From an uncultured Alphaproteobacteria bacterium (GTDB lineage: Bacteria > Pseudomonadota > Alphaproteobacteria > Rs-D84), in NCBI GenBank assembly GCA_937901165.1, contig CALCGS010000073.1, positions 1-8,214 of the forward strand: a DNA stretch of 8,214 nt. The letters run 5' to 3'. The notes below the pieces were generated by a model. That model worked only from the letters and a program-made list of their open reading frames with translations. It was not told the origin of the DNA and did no database searches. Made by a program: the position numbers and the translations under genes. This document shows positions 1 through 5,543 of the stretch, in pieces (position 1 is the stretch's first letter; the number at the start of each line of letters is the position of its first letter).

Positions 1-141
1 GATTGGACACAGGAAGCAATAGATTATGTTGAGTGGGTTGAAGCTTTGGATGCAAACGGTTGGGCCGATGAATTGTCTAATGAAGTAGATTCTTTCTATA
101 AATCTATGGGAATTCGTGTTGGAATTGATGTTAAATTTTAA
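1..141 (+). CDS. 3' end of an unrecognised protein (partial at left edge)
   Basis: The frame is open from base 1 to a TAA at 139-141 and gives the last 46 residues of a protein, ending SFYKSMGIRVGIDVKF. The codon use (GAT, GAA, TTG, CGT, GTT) matches the genes downstream. The fragment is rich in Trp and acidic residues, begins DWTQEAIDYVEWVEALDANG, and shows no motif I recognise. The stop codon overlaps the TAAGGA ribosome-binding site of the next gene, whose ATG is 9 bases further on, so the two are probably co-transcribed. I cannot give a function because the N-terminal part lies outside the window. Confidence 0.8.
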   Translation, partial: DWTQEAIDYVEWVEALDANGWADELSNEVDSFYKSMGIRVGIDVKF

Positions 142-150
142 GGATTTGTT

Positions 151-765
151 ATGCATTTGTTAAAAAAAATTTTTTGTTTACTAATTTGTGGTTTTTGTAT
201 GTCTGCAAATGCGTTAGAGTTGGCAGGAACAACGTTTGTAAATGTAACAAGTGATACCGCAGATGTTGCAAAAACACAGGCGTTTGACGATGCTAGAAAA
301 AAAATTTTTTTAGAACAAGTGTCTAAATATGCTAATCCAGGTCAGGTGGCGAATGCTGTAAATAATACTAAAAAAAGCGATTTTGAAAATATGGTGGTGT
401 CTTCTTCTATTGATGGGGAAAGGGTGTCGGATACCACATATTCTGCGAATGTTTCTATGGTGTTTGATGTTGATGCCGTTCGTTCTTGGTTAAATGAAAA
501 CAATATTCAAAATTGGTTAGTTGAAAAACAAATTTCTGTTGATAATACTAGGGTTATGGTTGTGCTTAATTCACCGGTTGTGGATTGGGCATCGTTAAAT
601 GCAGTTGCTAGGTCTGTTGGGGTTGATATGATGACGAAAGATATTGTTGGAAATCGTATCGTTTTTCAAATTCCAACTGCAAAAATAAGTGCTTTTTCTG
701 TGAACGCTCGTGGTTATGGTTGGAAAGTTTCTGATTTTGATGGCGGGCTAAGTTTATGGAAATAA
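151..765 (+). CDS. Secreted or periplasmic DUF2066-like protein
   Basis: This 204-residue protein starts with a clear signal peptide: Lys5-Lys6, a hydrophobic stretch to about residue 18, and an ANA site with predicted cleavage after Ala21. The mature part starts with a segment (about 27-115) of the type VxVTSDTADVAKTQAFDDAR, followed by VSDTTYSANVSMVFDVDAVRSWL. This resembles DUF2066-type proteins of Proteobacteria, which share a 'VTs.s...AR..A...A' start and a 'Y.A...F.FD..AVR..L' segment. The remainder (about 125-204) looks like a small alpha/beta domain ending in GYGWKVSDFDGGLSLWK. No catalytic motif is visible. The start is supported by AGGA at 141-144, six bases before ATG. The gene sits 15 bases before a probable outer-membrane protein gene, which suggests an envelope role. 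The family assignment is from memory of the pattern and is moderately sure; the function is unknown. Confidence 0.65.
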   Translation: MHLLKKIFCLLICGFCMSANALELAGTTFVNVTSDTADVAKTQAFDDARKKIFLEQVSKYANPGQVANAVNNTKKSDFENMVVSSSIDGERVSDTTYSANVSMVFDVDAVRSWLNENNIQNWLVEKQISVDNTRVMVVLNSPVVDWASLNAVARSVGVDMMTKDIVGNRIVFQIPTAKISAFSVNARGYGWKVSDFDGGLSLWK

Positions 766-774
766 ATTTATCAA

Positions 775-792
775 AAAAGGATGGATAGAATG
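775..792 (+). promoter_or_regulatory. Ribosome-binding site that selects the ATG at 790
   Basis: AAAAGG at 775-780 directly abuts an in-frame ATG at 781, leaving no spacing for initiation there. It lies nine bases upstream of the ATG at 790, which also begins a standard signal peptide (MKKFLCGLVAVLP). The start at 790 is therefore preferred over the one at 781. Confidence 0.75.
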
Positions 793-1632
793 AAAAAATT
801 TTTATGTGGTTTGGTGGCAGTTTTACCAACAGTTGCTTTGGCTGATGATGTTGCATCTTCGGATAAATTCGATCTAAATATCAGACGTATCGGGTTAGAG
901 TGGAATAAAACTCAAATATCAAATGCCGGTGAATATTTAGATTCTCCTGTGTCGGCGTTGACTGCAACAAGCCAAGATATGATAAAGGGTATTTTTGATA
1001 CAGCATTGGAATATACAAAAGATAGATTTTCTTGGGATAATAGTTTGTTTATGGAATATGGTGAAACAACTTTGAAACCGTATGATGAACCAAAAACAAC
1101 AGACGAAAGTGCGGATAAAATTTTATTTTCTTCAGATTTGTCGTATGCGTGTTGGAATTGGTCTGGTTTGAAATTTGGACCTATTGCACGTGCACAATAT
1201 GAAACTGAATTCAAGGGCGATCCACGTACACAATTATTGCGACCAAATGTTGGTATTGCATTATTTGATCATGAAATTATAAAAAGTCTTTATGTGACCG
1301 GCGTTTACGAATATGATTTTACTTATTCTGATAGACAGGTTAGCAAATTGGCAGCAGAAGCAGGTTGGCGTTTAGAATATCAGTTGTATGATGGTGTAAA
1401 GTTTACTTCTGATGGTTATTATCGTGAATATTTGTCTTATTCTGAATATGTGCCGACTGATTTTGAACGTGATTTTAATGCAGTAGCTAGATTGGATACA
1501 AATTTATGGGGGAATTTTACGATGGGACCTTATGTAAAATATAGGACAGCCAAGGCACGTGGGGCGGATCATTATGGTTCTAACACGTCTGTTGGTATAT
1601 CGTTTAATTATATAAACAAGTTTGGATTATAA
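790..1632 (+). CDS. Probable outer-membrane beta-barrel protein
   Basis: From the ATG at 790 the product has 280 residues and a signal peptide with cleavage expected after ALA (Ala18) before DDVASSDKF. The mature protein is rich in Tyr, Phe, Trp and Gly in alternating polar/aromatic strands, such as FSWDNSLFMEYG (80-91), LKFGPIARAQYETEF (127-141), YVTGVYEYDFTYS (168-180), GWRLEYQLYDGVKF (192-205), FTMGPYVKYRTAKA (243-256) and SVGISFNYINKFGL (267-280). This is the look of an 8-12 stranded barrel, with strand pairs joined by acidic turns. The last residue is Leu rather than the classical Phe, although Phe278 is close. The arrangement 'WDNSLFMEYG...DKILFSSDLSY' is reminiscent of DUF3078/DUF481-type barrels, but I would not insist on a family. 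It follows the DUF2066-like gene and is the last gene before a strong terminator. Cargo and function are unknown. Confidence 0.65.
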   Translation: MKKFLCGLVAVLPTVALADDVASSDKFDLNIRRIGLEWNKTQISNAGEYLDSPVSALTATSQDMIKGIFDTALEYTKDRFSWDNSLFMEYGETTLKPYDEPKTTDESADKILFSSDLSYACWNWSGLKFGPIARAQYETEFKGDPRTQLLRPNVGIALFDHEIIKSLYVTGVYEYDFTYSDRQVSKLAAEAGWRLEYQLYDGVKFTSDGYYREYLSYSEYVPTDFERDFNAVARLDTNLWGNFTMGPYVKYRTAKARGADHYGSNTSVGISFNYINKFGL

Positions 1633-1655
1633 TAAAAATCACAGAATAATTTATT

Positions 1656-1691
1656 AAAAATTGCCGATTTAAACGGCAATTTTTATTTTTT
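1656..1691 (+). terminator. Rho-independent terminator after the barrel gene
   Basis: AAAAATTGCCG (1656-1666) pairs perfectly with CGGCAATTTTT (1674-1684) around a 7-base loop (ATTTAAA), and a nearly continuous T run follows to 1691. It lies 24 bases after the stop at 1632. Because the stem begins with an A run, it could also act on minus-strand transcription, but the genes on both sides are on the plus strand. Confidence 0.9.
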
Positions 1692-1756
1692 GCATTTGAT
1701 TTTTTATTTTTTTTGTTTTTACGATATTTGTTGTGAACAATATATAAAGGTATAAA

Positions 1757-2266
1757 ATGGTGGAAAAAATTACAAATAAAGATTATATAACGGTTAATGC
1801 AGATGGGATTTTTGTTGGTGGAAAGCCTGCAACAGAATATCGTGGTAAAACTTTAATGCCCGTATATTATATCAAAGAATATTTTTTATATGTACAACAA
1901 CAAAAACCAAATATATCGTCTGTTCATATAATGTCGTCTGAAACTGCTGGAAATTATGCAAAAACTGGTAAACCGTCATCAAAACATGGTATGTATGCAT
2001 GGTGTCGTGTGAAGTATAAAGATAGAACTATGGGAAATTGGGTTTTTGTTAGTGAAGCTCGTTCGGCGGCATATTATCTGTCTGTTATGGTTTGCTTGCG
2101 GTCTGATGCAAATTTGTGTGCGTCTGTTTTGGAATTGGAAAAAGACAAAACAAATTTCCAAGAACAAATCCAAGATTTAGATAAACGAATCGCAACTGCA
2201 AGAAAAACACTGGAAACGTTAGAACAACAACGTAAAATGTTATTAGAACAACAAAAAATAAGATAA
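1757..2266 (+). CDS. Unrecognised 169-residue protein with C-terminal coiled coil
   Basis: The start at 1757 is supported by AAAGG at 1746-1750 with six bases of spacing. There is no signal peptide or membrane segment. Residues 1-115 look like one compact mixed domain. It opens with a short beta-rich part, YITVNADGIFVGGKPATEYRG (10-30), followed by segments containing VHIMSSETAGNYAKTGKPSSKHG (56-78) and a YAWCRVKYKD...NWVFVSEARSAAYYLS part (80-109). Residues about 125-167 (VLELEKDKTNFQEQIQDLDK onward) form a heptad-like, highly charged coiled coil, so the protein is probably an oligomer. Three Cys (83, 113, 121) are present but no metal-binding pattern. It stands alone between the terminator at 1656-1691 and the rpsB promoter. 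I do not recognise the family. The domain layout (sugar-ring-like or tail-fibre-like adhesion, or a scaffold) does not decide a function, and I give none. Confidence 0.75.
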   Translation: MVEKITNKDYITVNADGIFVGGKPATEYRGKTLMPVYYIKEYFLYVQQQKPNISSVHIMSSETAGNYAKTGKPSSKHGMYAWCRVKYKDRTMGNWVFVSEARSAAYYLSVMVCLRSDANLCASVLELEKDKTNFQEQIQDLDKRIATARKTLETLEQQRKMLLEQQKIR

Positions 2267-2272
2267 AAATAC

Positions 2273-2301
2273 TTGATTTTTCAATAAATTAGTGTCAAAA
2301 T
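2273..2301 (+). promoter_or_regulatory. Candidate sigma-70 promoter for rpsB-tsf
   Basis: TTGATT (2273-2278) and CAAAAT (2296-2301) are spaced by 17 bases, and a TGT immediately precedes the -10, giving an extended -10 (TGn). Each hexamer matches its consensus at four positions. Transcription would start near 2308, which leaves a leader of about 107 bases before rpsB. It begins just after the stop of the preceding gene. Confidence 0.5.
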
Positions 2302-2307
2302 GTGTTC

Positions 2308-2414
2308 ACGCATTATTGCGAATGACACAGTCGTGGCGGTTTTTTCTGTCCTGAAATATTGATTTTGGGTATGGTTCCGCACGACGAGGATAATAACAGA
2401 AAAAAGGATAAAAA
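2308..2414 (+). promoter_or_regulatory. Structured 5' leader of rpsB (candidate autoregulatory element)
   Basis: The leader contains a small hairpin, CGCA/TGCG (2309-2312 with 2317-2320). A longer stem pairs GTCGTG (2330-2335) with CACGAC (2380-2385) and CGG (2337-2339) with CCG (2377-2379), with G2336 bulged. A perfect 10-base complement also exists between TTTTTTCTGT (2340-2349, in the loop of the longer stem) and ACAGAAAAAA (2396-2405), which abuts the Shine-Dalgarno AAGGA (2404-2408). The last pairing would either compete with the stem or form a pseudoknot with it, and would cover the ribosome-binding site. In gammaproteobacteria the rpsB leader (t44 RNA) is known to mediate repression by S2. 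That an analogous control exists here is an inference from position and structure. Confidence 0.55.
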
Positions 2415-3266
2415 ATGGCATTGCCAACATTTACTATGAAACAATTAATGGAAGCTGGTGTTCATTTTGGACATCATACACGTCGCTGGAATCCATTGAT
2501 GACACCTTATGTTTATGGTGTAAAAGATAAAATTCACATTATCAATTTGAATAAAACGGCACCTTTGTTGCACCGTTCTTTGGTCGCATTGGAAGCTATC
2601 GCTGCGGTTGGTGGTAAAATTTTGTTTGTTGCTACAAAACATCAGGCAAAAGATATTGTTAAAGATGCTGCAGAACGTTGTGGTCAATATTATGTGAACA
2701 ACCGTTGGTTGGGTGGTATGTTAACAAATTGGACAACTGTTTCACAAAGTATTCGTCGCTTGAAAAAAATGGAAGCAGATATTGCAAATGCTGACAAATT
2801 GGGTTTGACCAAAAAAGAAGTCGGTGTTATGACAAAAGAAGTTGAAAAATTACGCGATGTTTTCGGCGGTATTTTGGATATGCACGGTATTCCACAGGCT
2901 ATGATTATTATTGATATGCCACGTGAAATGAATGCTGTTCGTGAAGCAAGAAATTTGGATATTCCAACAATTGCTATTTGTGATACAAATGCAAATCCAG
3001 AAATGGTTGATTACCCAGTTCCAGGTAATGATGATGCTGCACGTGCAACACAGTTATATTGTGATTTGTTCGTTGATGCAATATTGTCTGGTATTGAAAA
3101 ACGTTTGGGTGGCGCTGCTGGTAAAAAAGTTGAATCTGATATGATGGCTGACGCGGCTGATGATTTTGAAGATGATGTTAAGGTTAAAGAATCAAAACAA
3201 AAATCAAAAACATCTGAAGCACGTGCAGAACGTCGTGAAAAAAAAGCAGATAAAGCAGACAAATAA
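2415..3266 (+). CDS. rpsB: 30S ribosomal protein S2
   Basis: S2 is a component of the small ribosomal subunit and is needed for S1 binding. The start is MALPTFTMKQLMEAGVHFGH, the near-standard alphaproteobacterial opening, preceded by AAGGA at 2404-2408 with six bases of spacing. Typical S2 signatures follow: GHHTRRWNPLMTPYVYGV (19-36), NNRWLGGMLTNW (95-106), and PTIAICDTNANPEMVDYPVPGNDDA (184-208). The body ends around residue 232. A 50-residue tail of low complexity follows, first acidic (DAADDFEDD, 246-254) then basic (KQKSKTSEARAERREKK). At 283 residues it is longer than the roughly 240 of E. coli, and C-terminal tails are seen in other alphaproteobacterial S2 proteins. It is followed by a hairpin and tsf, the usual neighbour. 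Confidence 0.98.
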   Translation: MALPTFTMKQLMEAGVHFGHHTRRWNPLMTPYVYGVKDKIHIINLNKTAPLLHRSLVALEAIAAVGGKILFVATKHQAKDIVKDAAERCGQYYVNNRWLGGMLTNWTTVSQSIRRLKKMEADIANADKLGLTKKEVGVMTKEVEKLRDVFGGILDMHGIPQAMIIIDMPREMNAVREARNLDIPTIAICDTNANPEMVDYPVPGNDDAARATQLYCDLFVDAILSGIEKRLGGAAGKKVESDMMADAADDFEDDVKVKESKQKSKTSEARAERREKKADKADK

Positions 3267-3272
3267 TAAAAT

Positions 3273-3306
3273 AAGTTTTTCCTGCGTGGGTGCGCAGGAA
3301 AAACTT
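3273..3306 (+). other. 14-bp perfect inverted repeat between rpsB and tsf
   Basis: AAGTTTTTCCTGCG (3273-3286) is the exact reverse complement of CGCAGGAAAAACTT (3293-3306), around a 6-base loop (TGGGTG). It begins six bases after the rpsB stop and ends 34 bases before the tsf ATG. On the plus strand no T run follows, so it is not a standard terminator. It may stabilise the rpsB message end, serve as an RNA-processing site, or partially attenuate read-through to adjust the S2 to EF-Ts ratio. These roles are inferences. Confidence 0.85.
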
Positions 3307-3340
3307 GAATACTAATCTTTTATAAAGAAAGGAATTTACA

Positions 3341-4210
3341 ATGGCAGAAATTACAGCAAAATTAGTGCAACAATTGCGTGAAAAAACATCTGCGGGTATG
3401 ATGGATTGTAAAAAGGCATTAGTTGAAAATAATGGCGATATCGAAGCGGCTGCGGATTGGTTGCGTCAAAAAGGTATTGTCAAAGCAGCATCCAAGGCGG
3501 GGCGTGTTGCTGCGTCTGGATTGGTAACGGTTGTTAAGTGTGATAATTTGGGTTGCGTTGTTGAATTAAACGCAGAAACTGATTTCGTTGCTAAAAATGA
3601 CAAGTTTCAAAAATTGGTTGCAGATGTTGCAAACAAGGCTTTGGAATTGTCTGGTGATTTTGATGCAACTTTGAATGCAGTTAAAGATGATATCGCTGCA
3701 ACTATTTCTACGATTGGCGAAAATATGAATTTGCGTCGTATCGCAAAGGTTAATGGTGATAACGTTTTCTCGTACGTACATAATGCTTTGGTTCCTGGTA
3801 TGGGACAAATTGGTGTTGCGGTTGCTATCAATGGAAATGACCCAAAAATCCAAGAAATTGGTAATAAAATTGCAATGCATATTGCGGCAAATAAACCTGA
3901 ATTTATGACTATTGCTGATGTTAATCCTGCGGCAGTTGAACGTGAAAAGAAAGTGTTTGTTGAATCTGGCGCAACAAAGGGTAAACCAGAAGCTGTTGTT
4001 GAAAAAATGGTTCAGGGTCGTATTGATAAATGGTATGCCGAATCTGTTTTGGAAGAACAACCTTTTGTTATGGACCCATCACAGAAAGTAAAAGATGTTG
4101 TTGCGGCGGCTGGTGGTAAATTGGCTGGGTTTGCTTATTACGTTTTGGGCGAAGGTATTGAAAAACGTGAAGATAACTTGGCGGATGAAGTCGCAAAAAT
4201 GTTGAATTAA
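3341..4210 (+). CDS. tsf: Elongation factor Ts
   Basis: EF-Ts is the guanine-nucleotide exchange factor that recycles EF-Tu from GDP to GTP. The N-terminal UBA-like module (about 1-55) has the family's TSAGMMDCKKALVENNGDIE pattern. The TDFV motif is at 80-83 (ETDFVAKND), the region that contacts EF-Tu. The core continues with YVHNALVPGMGQIGVAVAI (145-163) and the IAMHIAANKP segment (177-186), and residues 216-241 carry the EKMVQGRIDKWYAESVLEEQ part of the helical C-terminal subdomain. It has 289 residues, the normal size for alphaproteobacteria. AAAGGA at 3328-3333 is seven bases before ATG. It is the second gene after rpsB and is followed directly by a terminator. The common rpsB-tsf-pyrH-frr order is therefore not kept, since tyrS follows instead. 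Confidence 0.98.
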   Translation: MAEITAKLVQQLREKTSAGMMDCKKALVENNGDIEAAADWLRQKGIVKAASKAGRVAASGLVTVVKCDNLGCVVELNAETDFVAKNDKFQKLVADVANKALELSGDFDATLNAVKDDIAATISTIGENMNLRRIAKVNGDNVFSYVHNALVPGMGQIGVAVAINGNDPKIQEIGNKIAMHIAANKPEFMTIADVNPAAVEREKKVFVESGATKGKPEAVVEKMVQGRIDKWYAESVLEEQPFVMDPSQKVKDVVAAAGGKLAGFAYYVLGEGIEKREDNLADEVAKMLN

Positions 4211-4229
4211 TTTGACATTGTTATGAAAT

Positions 4230-4264
4230 AAAAACCGTACAATTTTTTGTGCGGTTTTTTCTTT
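4230..4264 (+). terminator. Rho-independent terminator after tsf
   Basis: AAAACCGTACAA (4231-4242) pairs with TTGTGCGGTTTT (4247-4258), including one T-G wobble, around a TTTT loop, and the T-rich stretch TTTTTTCTTT follows. It ends the rpsB-tsf unit 20 bases after the tsf stop. Confidence 0.9.
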
Positions 4265-4291
4265 GCAAAATGTTTGTTTTCGTGGCATACT
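4263..4291 (+). promoter_or_regulatory. Candidate promoter for tyrS
   Basis: TTGCAA (4263-4268) and CATACT (4286-4291) are spaced by 17 bases, with TGG just before the -10 (extended -10). Each hexamer matches four of six consensus bases. The site lies immediately after the tsf terminator, and the expected start near 4298 leaves about 30 bases before the tyrS ATG. A weaker alternative is TTGTTT (4274-4279) with TAAGAT (4296-4301). Confidence 0.4.
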
Positions 4292-4328
4292 GTTTTAAGA
4301 TAAATTTTTAATCATAAGGAATTGTAAA

Positions 4329-5543
4329 ATGCAGAACGAATTGTTACAAGAATTGCAGGCACGTGGTTTTATAAATCAGTTTTCAAATATGGATGCCTTA
4401 AATAATGCGTTGAATAGTGGTAAGATTACCGCATATATTGGCAGTGACCCAACTGCTGATTCTTTGCATGTTGGACATTTGGTTCCTGTTATGATGATGC
4501 GTTGGTTTCAAAAATATGGACATCGACCAATTATGTTGGTTGGCGGGGCAACTGGACGTATTGGTGATCCGTCTGGACGTGATACTGGACGACCAATGAT
4601 GACCGAAGAAGTTTTGGCAAAAAATATTGCGGGTTTAAAACATTCTTATCAAAAATTTATTCGATTCGGCAACAAGGATAATGATGCAATTATGGTTGAT
4701 AATTATGATTGGATGTCAAAATATTCGCATTTAGATTTTTTGGCACAATTTGGAACTGATTTTACTGTGCCACGTATGCTGTCAATGGAAAGTGTGAAAA
4801 AGCGTTTGGAAAATGGTATGTCTTTTTTAGAGTTTAATTATATGACTTTTCAAGCGGTTGACTTTTTAACTTTGTATCAAAAATATGGTTGTGTTTTACA
4901 GTTGTGTGGTGCCGACCAATGGGGAAATGCAATTATGGGGGTTGAACTGATTAGAAAAAAAATTGGTAAAGAAGCATTGGTTTTATCTACTGCACTTATT
5001 ACAGATGCAAATGGTAATAAAATTGGAAAATCTGCGGGGAATGCTGTTTGGGTAAATGAAGATAAAACAACGCCTTATGAATATTATCAATATTTCCGTA
5101 ATATATCAGATGATTTGGTTCCAAAGTTTTTAAGATTATTTACAGAATTGCCTTTGGATGAAATTGCTGAATTGGAAAAAGCCCAGGGGGCGGAATTAAA
5201 TAAGGTCAAGGCACGTTTGGCATTTTTAACTACTGAAATTGCACATGGTACAGATGCGGCGATTGATGCACAAAAAACAGCAGAGGCTTTGTTTGGTGGA
5301 AATGGAAGTATAGAAAATGCACCAAGTATCGAAATTGTTATGAATGCAGAAATGAATATTGCGGATTTTTTAATCTTGGTAAAATTGTTTGATTCTAAAT
5401 CCGAGGCTCGTCGTATGATAGAGCAGGGTGGAATACAAATAAATTCTGAAAGAATCACTGATAAAAATGCCGTTGTTAGTGTTGCAAAAGAATTTATGAT
5501 ACAAAAGGGTAAAAAGACTTTTTTACGCGTTATTGTAAAATAA
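4329..5543 (+). CDS. tyrS: Tyrosyl-tRNA synthetase
   Basis: The enzyme charges tRNA-Tyr with tyrosine, using ATP. It has 404 residues, a normal length for bacterial TyrRS. The class I HIGH-like motif is HVGH (47-50) in SDPTADSLHVGHL. The KMSKS-like loop is KIGKSAGNAVW (231-241). The tyrosine-pocket region QLCGADQWGNA is at 191-201 and Tyr36 is in AYIGSDP. Also typical are VGGATGRIGDPSGR (71-84) and YMTFQAVDF (171-179). The C-terminal S4 RNA-binding domain covers about 343-403 and contains SKSEARRMIEQGGIQIN (356-372). AAGGA at 4316-4320 is eight bases before the ATG. The TAA stop shares its last A with the start of the next gene (TAATG), indicating translational coupling. Confidence 0.98.
   Translation: MQNELLQELQARGFINQFSNMDALNNALNSGKITAYIGSDPTADSLHVGHLVPVMMMRWFQKYGHRPIMLVGGATGRIGDPSGRDTGRPMMTEEVLAKNIAGLKHSYQKFIRFGNKDNDAIMVDNYDWMSKYSHLDFLAQFGTDFTVPRMLSMESVKKRLENGMSFLEFNYMTFQAVDFLTLYQKYGCVLQLCGADQWGNAIMGVELIRKKIGKEALVLSTALITDANGNKIGKSAGNAVWVNEDKTTPYEYYQYFRNISDDLVPKFLRLFTELPLDEIAELEKAQGAELNKVKARLAFLTTEIAHGTDAAIDAQKTAEALFGGNGSIENAPSIEIVMNAEMNIADFLILVKLFDSKSEARRMIEQGGIQINSERITDKNAVVSVAKEFMIQKGKKTFLRVIVK

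Noticed and set aside
781..789. Upstream ATG giving a protein three residues longer
   Set aside because: AAAAGG ends at base 780, leaving no spacing to this ATG, while the ATG at 790 has nine bases of spacing and starts a normal signal peptide.
1713..1741. Promoter for the 169-residue protein (TTGTTT with AACAAT)
   Set aside because: The region is so T/A-rich that such matches are expected by chance, and the better TATATA at 1741 overlaps the ribosome-binding site region, leaving almost no leader.
2340..2345. T-run after the first part of the rpsB leader as an attenuator terminator
   Set aside because: No stable GC-rich hairpin ends directly before the T-run; the only upstream pairing is CACG with CGTG (4 bp).
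3566..4060. 164-codon minus-strand ORF opposite tsf
   Set aside because: It lies fully antisense to a certain EF-Ts gene, and its product is low-complexity and rich in Asn, Ile, Phe and Cys as expected from a shadow frame.
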